Positions 1 through 6,325 of a DNA stretch of 6,325 nt are shown here, in pieces. The DNA comes from Chitinophagaceae bacterium. GTDB lineage: Bacteria > Bacteroidota > Bacteroidia > Chitinophagales > Chitinophagaceae. Each line of letters opens with the position of its first letter. The first letter of the stretch is position 1. The translations under genes and the position numbers were made by a program. The notes under the pieces were generated by a model. The model ran no database searches and was not told where the DNA came from. It saw only the letters and a list, made by a program, of their open reading frames with translations. The stretch lies in the NCBI GenBank assembly GCA_025351145.1, contig JANXWM010000497.1:1-6325 (forward strand). The letters run 5' to 3'.

Positions 1-375
1 GGCCTGAGAAAAGAGGTGGCTCTTAATGCATGGACTCCGGAGCATACGAACACAACCATTCCTAAATTAAGGACTACAGGTGGATTTAGCTCTGACGGTG
101 AAAGCAACAGTTACTTTATCAGCAAGGGGTCTTATTTCCGCAGCAAACAAATGCAGATTGGATATACCCTGCCAAGTAAAACAACAACGAGGTTTGGGAT
201 AGATCATTTGCGCATCTATGTGCAGGGTGCCAACCTCTTTACCGTTACAAAATATAAAGGGACTGATCCTGAACTCCAGAGCACTGACATTAATAATACG
301 GTGGGTTTTGGTATTGACAATGGTAACTACCCGCATACTGCCGCATTCCTTGTTGGCCTTAACCTTAATTTTTAA
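1..375 (+). CDS. SusC/RagA-type TonB-linked outer-membrane transporter, C-terminal fragment
   Basis: This is the 3' end of a longer gene: the frame is open from base 1, so the GTG at 16 is just an internal codon. The 124 visible residues read as the last beta-strands of a SusC-family barrel. The signatures are a strand around GSYFRSKQMQIGYTLP, then LRIYVQGANLFTVTKYKGTDPE, then GIDNGNYPHTAAFLVGLNLNF, which ends on the terminal aromatic residue (F) expected for recognition by the barrel-assembly machinery. In this family the protein is a TonB-driven outer-membrane channel that imports oligosaccharides or peptides delivered by a SusD partner. The susD-type gene starts 19 bases after the TAA (373-375), as expected for one operon. 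The plug domain, TonB box and carboxypeptidase-like N-terminal domain lie outside the window, so substrate and subclass cannot be judged. Family assignment is very secure. Confidence 0.95.
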   Translation, partial: GLRKEVALNAWTPEHTNTTIPKLRTTGGFSSDGESNSYFISKGSYFRSKQMQIGYTLPSKTTTRFGIDHLRIYVQGANLFTVTKYKGTDPELQSTDINNTVGFGIDNGNYPHTAAFLVGLNLNF

Positions 376-394
376 TTCTTAATTAATTCTTTAT

Positions 395-2179
395 ATGAAA
401 AAAATAAAAAATAAAGTGCTGATCCCGTTCAGTATTGTTGTTGCTGTTACCCTGTTTGCATGCAGTAAAAACTTTTTGGACAAGCCGCCAATAGGAACAC
501 TAAATCCCGCCATTGTTGCCTCAGAAGAGGGTATCCAGGGGTTATTGATTGGTGCTTATTCTCTGGTTGATGGAGAAGGGGCATCCGGTGATGGTTTTGC
601 ATCTGGTGCTTCTAACTGGATATTTGGCGGCGTTACAAGTGATGATGCCTATAAGGGTTCCGATCCTACTGACGTTGCTGTTGCAGCTCCAATGGAAAAA
701 TGGGTTGATTTAACACCCACCAACGGTGCTACTCCTCAAAAATGGAACCTTAACTATGCTGGTATACAACGTTGCAATGACGTATTAAATACGTTGGCAA
801 TTTCAACTTTAGTTGATCCGCTTAAGTCTCAAATTACAGCCCAGGCACGTTTTTTAAGAGCGTATTACCACATGGATCTAAAGAAGATCTTTGGTAATAT
901 CATTCCTGTTGACGAAACCGTTTCACCTGCAAATACGGCTGTGAGTAATTCCGATCAGGCGGCTGTATGGAATTTAATCGTAGGTGACTTAACATTTGCA
1001 AAAGATAATTTGCCCGAAAGCTGGCCTCAGGCGGGCAGGGCTAATAAATGGGCAGCAGTTTGCCTCCTTGCAAAAGCTTATATGTTCCAGGGTCAAAATT
1101 CAGCTGCACTTCCGTTACTGGATGATGCTATTGCCCATGGAAAAACAGCTAAAGGCGAAACTTATGATTTGAACCCTAATTATTATTCAAATTTTAACCC
1201 GGCGCAAAAAAATAGCATGGAAAGCGTTTTTGCGGCACAAACATCTGTACAGGATGGTTCTTCTGTAGACTGGGGTGGAGATCCAAACGGTAACTACGGC
1301 GACATTCTTAACTTCCCTTATACCGGTGGTCCTGGTGCATGCTGCGGTTTTTATAATCCTTCACAGGATCTCGCCAATGCTTTTAAAACTGATGCAAACG
1401 GTTTGCCTTTATTAGATACATGGTATCAGGGTTTAAATGTAAGTGATGGCTCTGCTTCACCTTACGCAGGTACATTGGATCCAAGGATCGACTGGACAAT
1501 GGGCAGAAAGCCTATTCCTTATTTAGACTGGGGCAACCATCCCGGTGATGACTGGATAAGAAATCCGACCAATGATGGTCACTTTAGCCCAAAGAAAAAT
1601 GTGTATGCAGCTTCTCAAAAAGGTTCTTATACAGATGTAGGCAGTGCTTATTGGGGACCTACAGAACTGGTTGCAAATAATGTAAACATCATTCGTTTTT
1701 CAGATGTGCTTTTATGGCATGCTGAGTGCGAGTATCAATCTAATTTAACTGGTGCTATGAATGATGTAAACAGGGTTCGTAACAGGGTAGCTGATCATCC
1801 TGAAACATGGGTAAAGACTGGTGCAGATTATAATGCAGCCACTGCTACTTATGGTTCTGCCGGCGTAAACGCTGATAAGTATTTGATAAAACCTTACACT
1901 TCTGAAACTTTTACTGCGGGCAACGCTTTGAAAGCCATTCAGTTTGAAAGAAGGATAGAATTGGCTATGGAAGGTCACCGTTTCTTCGATCTTGTAAGAT
2001 GGGGTATAGCTGCGCAGACCATTAATGCCTACATTGCAAGGGAGCAATCCTTTAGGCCTTTGAAAATTGGTGCAAACTTTACTGCAGGTAAAAACGAATA
2101 TATGCCGTTACCGCAGGGTGAAGTTGATAATCTTAATTCTGATGGTACTGTGCGTTTAGCACAAAATCCTGGTTATTAA
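395..2179 (+). CDS. SusD/RagB family nutrient-binding outer-membrane lipoprotein
   Basis: A complete 594-residue protein, at the upper end of the usual family length. It starts with a lipoprotein signal peptide: a basic MKKIKNK head, a hydrophobic core, and a lipobox LFAC with the lipidated Cys at residue 23, followed by SKNFLD as in many SusD proteins. The SusD-like N-terminal domain shows TPR-type helices, with NYAGIQRCNDVLNTL near 119-135, ARFLRAYYHMDL near 150-161 and a further helical pair near 213-250. The C-terminal SusD/RagB signatures are NVNIIRFSDVLLWHAECEY near 428, the hallmark ERRIELAMEGHRFFDLVRWG at 518-537, and EYMPLPQGEVDNLN near 568-581. Family members sit as a lid on the SusC barrel and capture the nutrient at the cell surface. 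The ATG at 395 has only AT-rich sequence and no Shine-Dalgarno before it, normal for Bacteroidota. A strong terminator follows the stop. The substrate cannot be inferred; an adjacent Cys pair (ACCGFYNP) near residue 315 is a minor peculiarity. Confidence 0.97.
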   Translation: MKKIKNKVLIPFSIVVAVTLFACSKNFLDKPPIGTLNPAIVASEEGIQGLLIGAYSLVDGEGASGDGFASGASNWIFGGVTSDDAYKGSDPTDVAVAAPMEKWVDLTPTNGATPQKWNLNYAGIQRCNDVLNTLAISTLVDPLKSQITAQARFLRAYYHMDLKKIFGNIIPVDETVSPANTAVSNSDQAAVWNLIVGDLTFAKDNLPESWPQAGRANKWAAVCLLAKAYMFQGQNSAALPLLDDAIAHGKTAKGETYDLNPNYYSNFNPAQKNSMESVFAAQTSVQDGSSVDWGGDPNGNYGDILNFPYTGGPGACCGFYNPSQDLANAFKTDANGLPLLDTWYQGLNVSDGSASPYAGTLDPRIDWTMGRKPIPYLDWGNHPGDDWIRNPTNDGHFSPKKNVYAASQKGSYTDVGSAYWGPTELVANNVNIIRFSDVLLWHAECEYQSNLTGAMNDVNRVRNRVADHPETWVKTGADYNAATATYGSAGVNADKYLIKPYTSETFTAGNALKAIQFERRIELAMEGHRFFDLVRWGIAAQTINAYIAREQSFRPLKIGANFTAGKNEYMPLPQGEVDNLNSDGTVRLAQNPGY

Positions 2180-2208
2180 TAACCATTATTTATTTTAAAA
2201 ATTATATT

Positions 2209-2241
2209 AAAAGAGGTAGGGTATTTTACTCTACCTCTTTT
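2209..2241 (+). terminator. Rho-independent terminator after the susD-type gene
   Basis: AAAAGAGGTAG at 2209-2219 pairs perfectly with CTACCTCTTTT at 2231-2241. The stem continues inward through a G-U pair (2220/2230) and three more pairs (2221-2223 with 2227-2229) to a TTT loop. That makes about 15 to 16 pairs with a 3-base loop. The 3' arm ends in TTTT and is followed by a T-rich stretch (gtaattttattt). The hairpin lies 30 bases after the susD stop. The A-run on the 5' side matched by the T-run on the 3' side would also let it act on antisense transcripts. Confidence 0.9.
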
Positions 2242-2326
2242 GTAATTTTATTTCAGCTTGTGCGTTTTTGTATTGAATTGAAATCAATAATTCTGATACC
2301 GGCATTAGTGCCCAGATGGAACATCG

Positions 2327-2481
2327 TTGCGTCGCAATCCGTTCATCGGCAGAACATAAATTTGGCTATGCATCAAAGGCAGAGGGCCTGCAAAGCAACT
2401 TACCCCCCTTTAATAAAAACTACAGGAAAACTGCATTAATATTGCTGCGTATTGATTTGAAAGTACAAGAGTGCGACGCAA
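2327..2481. repeat. 155-base stretch bounded by an inverted TTGCGTCGCA repeat (MITE- or REP-like)
   Basis: TTGCGTCGCA at 2327-2336 is the exact inverted match of TGCGACGCAA at 2472-2481. The right-hand copy extends to GTACAAGAGTGCGACGCAA (2463-2481), which is the reverse complement of 6206-6224 with one mismatch in 19. Between the ends are CAGAACA (2350-2356), GCTATG (2365-2370) and ACTACAGGAA (2419-2428), all of which recur in the same orientation after the lipoprotein gene. The core TGCG-N-CGCA is itself a near-perfect dyad. I see no convincing target-site duplication next to the ends. It may be a decayed dispersed intergenic repeat; its mobility and function are unknown. Confidence 0.6.
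2357..2364 (+). promoter_or_regulatory. Weak candidate -7 element (TAAATTTG) upstream of the large lipoprotein gene
   Basis: TAAATTTG matches the Bacteroidota housekeeping -7 consensus TAnnTTTG exactly. It is the only exact match I found between the terminator and the ATG at 2570. No TTG lies at the expected -33 spacing; the nearest upstream TTG, at 2327-2329, is too far away. It would also give a leader of about 200 nucleotides. A match to six fixed bases in a region this size could be chance, so this is only a candidate. Confidence 0.2.
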
Positions 2482-2569
2482 GAAAAGATGCACAATGAAT
2501 CTTAGCCCGGCCAAAAAAATATTTATTCCCTGTGCATTATTAATTAATGTTTTAAGTAAAGTTTCCAGG

Positions 2570-5500
2570 ATGAAAGTTTGTAAGTTTTTTATTTATACAG
2601 TTTGTATTTTTTCTCTTAATGCTTGCAGCAGCCGCAATACTTTATTTACTGAAGTTGGTTCAGGTAAATCAGGTATCCGTTTTTCAAATGATATCATTGA
2701 GAACGATACATTAAACCCGCTTGATGTAACCAATATTTATAACGGCGGGGGTATTGCTGTGGGCGATTTTAATAATGATGGATTGGAAGATCTTTATTTT
2801 ACCGGGAATACAGTTGGTAATAAATTATACCTGAATAAAGGCAATTTCGAATTTGAAGATATAACAAATGCAGCCGGTGTTACCGGCCAGGGTAAATGGT
2901 GCAGGGGTGCAGATGTTATTGATATAAACAATGATGGCCTGCAGGATTTATATGTTTGCGCTTCTTTTAAAAAGAAAGGGGATGATAGAAGAAATTTGCT
3001 GTACGTTAACCAGGGTAACGATAAAGATCATATTCCGCATTTTAAAGAGATGGCAAAAGAGTATGGACTTGATGATAGTTCGCATTCAACCCAGGCCGCA
3101 TTTTTTGATTATGATAACGATGGTGACCTTGATGTTTACATAGTAGTAAATGAAGTGAACACGAAAGTGTTTCCGGATAATTTTCATCCTGTTTTAAAAG
3201 ACCGTTTAAATCCAAGCACAGGAAAATTATTTCGTAACGACTGGGATAAATCTTTGGATCATCCTGTATATACAGATGTTTCAAAACAAGCGGGTATAGA
3301 AACTGAAGGTTATGGGCATTCGGTAAATATTACCGACATTAATGCGGATGGCTGGAAAGACATTTACGTAACCAACGATTTTATCAGCAACGACCTGTTG
3401 TGGATTAATAACCACGATGGCACTTTCTCTGAACAGCTTTCTACTTATTTTAAACATACATCTGCCAATGCAATGGGCAATGATATTGTTGACATTAACA
3501 ACGATGGTCTTGCTGATGTGGTAGCATTGGATATGGATCCTGAAGATAACTACAGGAAGAAGATGATGCTGAATGCCCTCAGTTACCAGAGATATCAAAA
3601 CAGTGACAGGTTTAATTATAACTATCAATATGTTCGCAATACCCTGCAGTTAAACCAGGGGCCGAGAGTAGGATCAAATGATTCTATTTGTGTTCCTGTA
3701 TTTAGTGAAATAGGTTTTTTTGCGGGAATAGCAGAAACCGACTGGAGCTGGACACCGCTGGTTACCGATTTTGATAATGATGGTAACCGGGATATCATAG
3801 TTACGAATGGTTACCCTAAAGATCTTACTGATCACGATTTTATCAACTACAGGAACCAGGCAACAAATCTTGCTACTAAAAGTCAGATACTTTCACAAAT
3901 ACCTGAAGTAAAGCTGCATAATTATGCATTTAAGAATAACGGCGACCTTACATTTTCTGATATGACTGAAAACTGGGGAATGGATATTCCAACATTTTCA
4001 AACGGCGCTGTATATGCAGACCTGGATAATGATGGCGATATGGATGTAGTGGTAAGCAACATTAATAGTGAAGCGTCTGTTTATGAGAATAATGAAATGC
4101 AGCAATTCAAAGACAGTATTCATTATATCAAAATTCAATTTGCGGGGGATAGCCTCAATAAAAATGGCTTAGGTGCTTTTGCCTTTGTTTATTATAATCA
4201 TGGCAAAATGCAATACTGGGAAAATACACCTTACCGTGGTTATCTTTCATCAGTTGATAGCCGTGCAAATTTTGGCCTTGGCAAAACAAGTGTAGTTGAT
4301 TCCATTATTATCAAATGGCCAAATGGTAAAATGCAGGCTTTACAAAATGTAAAAGCAGATCAGTTGCTAAAAGTAAATATTGCAGATGCAAAATTATCTT
4401 ATTCATTTGCCCATGATATTCTTGCCACAAACAGTTTCTTCAGGGATGTTACAGACTCAGTGAACATTCATTATGTGCATAAAGAAAAAGACTTTGTAGA
4501 TTTTAATATCCAGAAATTATTGCCGCATAAATTCTCTCAGTTTGGCCCGGCCCTTTCAGCAGGAGATATAGATAATAACGGCCTTGACGATATTATTTGC
4601 GGTGGTTCCAATAGCTACAGCGCACAAATATTTTTGCAACAAAATGATGGTCAGTTTAAACAAAAGACTTTGACTGCCGATACTGGGTTTAATAAGAAAA
4701 AATCACAGGATTTAGGTTTGCTTTTATTTGATGCAGATGGCGATAAGGACCTTGATTTATATATTGCCGGCGGTGGTTATATGAGTGGCCCCAATACCGC
4801 TCCTTACCAGGATAAATTTTATCTCAACGATGGCAAGGGAAATTTTAAAGAAGATACCACGGCATTACCTAAAAACCTTACCAGTAAGTTTTGTGTAAGG
4901 GCAGTTGATTACGATAAAGACGGCGACCTTGATCTCTTTGTTTCAGGCCGTGTAGATCCATGGAATTATCCAAAACCCGTATCAAGTTTTATTTTCAGGA
5001 ATGATACGCACAATGGAACAGTTCAGTTTACAGATGTTACTGCTTCTGTTGCAAAAGACCTCGTAAATATCGGCATGGTTTGCGATGGAACTTTTACCGA
5101 TTTTGATAATGATGGGTGGCCCGATCTTGTGCTCGCAGGTGAATGGATGCCCGTCACTTTTTTAAAGAATGATAAAGGTATTTTTAAAAATGTATCCTCA
5201 ACTTCCGGTATCAATAACCAGGTTGGCTGGTGGAACACGATTGCCTCCGGCGACTTCGATAACGATGGCGATATAGATTACATAGCAGGCAACCTTGGTG
5301 AAAATTCTTTTTATAAAGCAAGTGATCAATATCCTGTTTCAGTATATGCAAAAGACTTCGATAACAATGGAAATTTTGATGCACTCACTTCACTTTATCT
5401 GCCAACAAGTATGACGGATCATACAAAAAGAGAATTCCCGGCTTATGGCCGAAGCGACTTAATTAACCAGATGATCGGCATGCGGTCAACTTTCCAGAGT

Positions 5501-6151
5501 TATAAATCTTATGCAACTGCCACAATGGATTCAGTGGTTACTGCAGACATGCGTAAAGATGCGGTCATCTATCATGCAAACAATTTAAAATCCTGCTATA
5601 TCCGTAACGATGGTAATGGCAAATTCACCATGCAGCCGCTGCCTGCGCAGGCACAATTTTCAATGCTTTGCGGCATTGTTGCAGAAGATGTGGATGGTGA
5701 TGGTAACCTCGATGCAGTCATCAGCGGCAACGATTACGGTACCGAAGTTGCTACCGGCCGGTACGATGCATTAAATGGGTTGGTTTTAAAGGGCGATGGT
5801 AAAGGAAATTTTACACCGCTAACCATTTTGCAAAGTGGATTGTATATTCCAGGCGATGGTAAAGCGCTGGTAAAATTCCGCAATAATAAAGGCAACTGTT
5901 TACTTGCTGCAGGCCAAAACCGCGGGCCATTAAAAGTATTTAAACTAAAAACAAATGTGCAGTGTATTCCCTTGCAGCCAAACGATGTAAGCGCTATTAT
6001 TACCTATAAAAATGGAGGCACACAAAAGCAGGAATGTTATTACGGTAACTCGTTCCTGTCGCAATCTGCAAGGTTTATTAATGCAGGCAGCAATGTAGCT
6101 TCAGTAACTATTTTCGATTCAAAAGGGCAGCAAAGAAAAATTATTTTATAA
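2570..6151 (+). CDS. Giant FG-GAP/VCBS repeat lipoprotein with ASPIC/UnbV domain (CRTAC1-like)
   Basis: 1193 residues from the ATG at 2570. I chose this start because MKVCKFFIYTVCIFSLNAC is a clean lipoprotein signal with lipobox LNAC (Cys19, then Ser-Ser). The frame stays open upstream to a GTG at 2471, but that codon lies inside a repeat; an ATG at 2495 is also possible. Fourteen calcium-loop motifs of the type DxNxDGxxD or DxDxDGxxD begin at residues 66, 118, 180, 256, 308, 400, 484, then 666, 721, 780, 844, 895, 929 and 1040. Between the two groups, residues about 517-604 form an ASPIC/UnbV domain (NGLGAF at 532, RGYLSS, FGLG at 568, KWPNGK near 583). The last 56 residues (YGNSFLSQSAR at 1158-1168, then VTIFDSKGQQRKI) resemble a shortened second ASPIC module. 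Repeats of this kind fold as integrin-like beta-propellers that bind partners. The protein is probably outer-membrane anchored and linked to SusCD function. No catalytic residues are recognisable and the ligand is unknown. Confidence 0.93.
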   Translation: MKVCKFFIYTVCIFSLNACSSRNTLFTEVGSGKSGIRFSNDIIENDTLNPLDVTNIYNGGGIAVGDFNNDGLEDLYFTGNTVGNKLYLNKGNFEFEDITNAAGVTGQGKWCRGADVIDINNDGLQDLYVCASFKKKGDDRRNLLYVNQGNDKDHIPHFKEMAKEYGLDDSSHSTQAAFFDYDNDGDLDVYIVVNEVNTKVFPDNFHPVLKDRLNPSTGKLFRNDWDKSLDHPVYTDVSKQAGIETEGYGHSVNITDINADGWKDIYVTNDFISNDLLWINNHDGTFSEQLSTYFKHTSANAMGNDIVDINNDGLADVVALDMDPEDNYRKKMMLNALSYQRYQNSDRFNYNYQYVRNTLQLNQGPRVGSNDSICVPVFSEIGFFAGIAETDWSWTPLVTDFDNDGNRDIIVTNGYPKDLTDHDFINYRNQATNLATKSQILSQIPEVKLHNYAFKNNGDLTFSDMTENWGMDIPTFSNGAVYADLDNDGDMDVVVSNINSEASVYENNEMQQFKDSIHYIKIQFAGDSLNKNGLGAFAFVYYNHGKMQYWENTPYRGYLSSVDSRANFGLGKTSVVDSIIIKWPNGKMQALQNVKADQLLKVNIADAKLSYSFAHDILATNSFFRDVTDSVNIHYVHKEKDFVDFNIQKLLPHKFSQFGPALSAGDIDNNGLDDIICGGSNSYSAQIFLQQNDGQFKQKTLTADTGFNKKKSQDLGLLLFDADGDKDLDLYIAGGGYMSGPNTAPYQDKFYLNDGKGNFKEDTTALPKNLTSKFCVRAVDYDKDGDLDLFVSGRVDPWNYPKPVSSFIFRNDTHNGTVQFTDVTASVAKDLVNIGMVCDGTFTDFDNDGWPDLVLAGEWMPVTFLKNDKGIFKNVSSTSGINNQVGWWNTIASGDFDNDGDIDYIAGNLGENSFYKASDQYPVSVYAKDFDNNGNFDALTSLYLPTSMTDHTKREFPAYGRSDLINQMIGMRSTFQSYKSYATATMDSVVTADMRKDAVIYHANNLKSCYIRNDGNGKFTMQPLPAQAQFSMLCGIVAEDVDGDGNLDAVISGNDYGTEVATGRYDALNGLVLKGDGKGNFTPLTILQSGLYIPGDGKALVKFRNNKGNCLLAAGQNRGPLKVFKLKTNVQCIPLQPNDVSAIITYKNGGTQKQECYYGNSFLSQSARFINAGSNVASVTIFDSKGQQRKIIL

Positions 6152-6183
6152 ATGTTGAAGAAGTATTTTTATGAGCCGTACAA

Positions 6184-6232
6184 CAGAACAGCTATGAAGC
6201 TATTGTTGCGTCGCACACTTGTACTACAGGAA
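6184..6232 (+). repeat. Second copy of the TTGCGTCGCA repeat family, downstream of the lipoprotein gene
   Basis: CAGAACA (6184-6190) is followed directly by GCTATG (6191-6196), then TTGCGTCGCACACTTGTAC (6206-6224) and the overlapping ACTACAGGAA (6223-6232). Each piece also occurs in the gap before the lipoprotein gene: the first two and the last in the same orientation, and the 19-base piece in inverted orientation at 2463-2481 with one mismatch. Such agreement in two intergenic gaps indicates a dispersed repeat rather than chance. Its role (REP-like, regulatory or remnant of a mobile element) is not evident. Confidence 0.6.
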
Positions 6233-6290
6233 CATCAGGGAGCTTTCAACAGCCCTGCACAGTTTGCAACAGGCATCATTTTATAAGTAC

Positions 6291-6325
6291 ATGAAATACT
6301 TAATAACCAGCTTTATCATTTACAA
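6291..6325 (+). CDS. Possible start of the next gene, truncated by the window end
   Basis: An ATG 139 bases after the lipoprotein stop opens MKYLITSFIIY and stays open to the last base (11 codons visible). A Lys followed by a hydrophobic run suggests an N-terminal signal peptide, so another exported protein or lipoprotein is plausible. Gene families of this kind often follow SusCD/VCBS genes in Bacteroidota, but eleven residues cannot identify it. No terminator is visible between 6152 and 6290, so read-through from the gene before is possible. Confidence 0.4.
   Translation, partial: MKYLITSFIIY

Larger units (their letters stand above)
2180..2569. other. 390-base intergenic region: terminator plus repeat fragments, no convincing gene
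   Basis: This gap separates the susCD pair from the large lipoprotein gene. It holds the hairpin terminator at 2209-2241, then from 2327 to 2481 a stretch bounded by an inverted 10-base repeat and carrying motifs that recur after the lipoprotein gene, then an AT-rich leader up to the ATG at 2570. A 60-codon frame at 2316-2498 runs through the repeat and is judged spurious. Promoter signals for the downstream gene must lie here if it is transcribed separately, but only a weak candidate is visible. Confidence 0.8.

Noticed and set aside
16..375. GTG at 16 as a gene start
   Set aside because: The frame is open to base 1 and the protein is clearly the C-terminal end of a SusC barrel, so the gene starts upstream of the window.
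1745..2047. 100-codon minus-strand frame inside the susD-type gene, and similar minus-strand frames at 67-336, 3042-3284, 3281-3628 and 5023-5238
   Set aside because: All lie opposite well-supported coding sequence and show no domain of their own; they are shadows.
2301..2312. Small palindrome GGCATTAGTGCC as an operator or hairpin
   Set aside because: Only four pairs per arm, no partner copy and no T-tract; not distinguishable from chance.
2316..2498. 60-codon frame (MEHRCVAIRSSAEHKF...)
   Set aside because: It runs through the repeat region, overlaps the GTG-extended version of the lipoprotein frame, has no recognisable domain or start signal, and is best explained as a chance translation of the repeat.
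2931..3143. 70-codon + strand frame within the large lipoprotein gene
   Set aside because: Out-of-frame overlap with strongly supported calcium-motif coding sequence; Met/Ile-rich translation without features.
2700..5720. Regular GATAATGATGG-like repeats as a CRISPR or tandem repeat array
   Set aside because: They are in frame, irregularly spaced, and encode the Asp-rich calcium loops of the protein; a coding explanation suffices.
6252..6273. Possible terminator hairpin (CCTG...CAGG) after the lipoprotein gene
   Set aside because: The stem is only about four pairs with a long loop and no following T-run.
6152..6286. 44-codon frame starting right after the lipoprotein stop (MLKKYFYEPYNRTAMK...)
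   Set aside because: Its tight position after the stop is suggestive, but it reads straight through the TTGCGTCGCA repeat, and has no family resemblance or signal peptide. Probably spurious.

Overview
The window looks like chromosomal DNA from a member of the Bacteroidota, most plausibly a Chitinophagaceae-like soil or aquatic lineage. The reasons are the AT-rich sequence, a SusC/SusD outer-membrane nutrient-uptake pair, lipoprotein signal peptides, gene starts without Shine-Dalgarno sequences, and a giant FG-GAP/VCBS-ASPIC lipoprotein of a type common beside SusCD pairs in that group. The assignment to family level is inference; no marker gene is present.

Layout, all genes on the + strand. 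Bases 1-375 are the last 124 codons of a SusC/RagA-type TonB-dependent transporter whose start lies upstream. After a 19-base gap, 395-2179 encodes a complete SusD/RagB-type substrate-binding lipoprotein. A strong hairpin terminator (2209-2241) closes this susCD unit. The next 390 bases (2180-2569) hold no convincing gene but do hold the terminator and several short repeat pieces. From 2570 to 6151 comes an 1193-residue lipoprotein with 14 calcium-loop (FG-GAP/VCBS) motifs, a central ASPIC/UnbV domain and a second, shorter ASPIC-like tail. Downstream, 6152-6290 again carries pieces of the same repeat family. A new reading frame appears to start at 6291 and runs off the window.

Working model: SusC and SusD form the usual lidded transporter for an oligomeric nutrient, SusD being the surface lid and SusC the TonB-driven channel. 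The large lipoprotein is probably anchored in the outer membrane, perhaps facing outward, and its propeller repeats suggest binding to a polymer or protein partner. No degradative enzyme, regulator or sigma/anti-sigma pair lies in the window, so the substrate cannot be named.

Most notable points: (1) a dispersed repeat with core TTGCGTCGCA, present on both sides of the large lipoprotein gene with several companion motifs; (2) the internal two-fold architecture of the large lipoprotein (7 motifs + ASPIC, then 7 motifs + ASPIC-like tail). No clearly new defence, mobile or RNA system was found.
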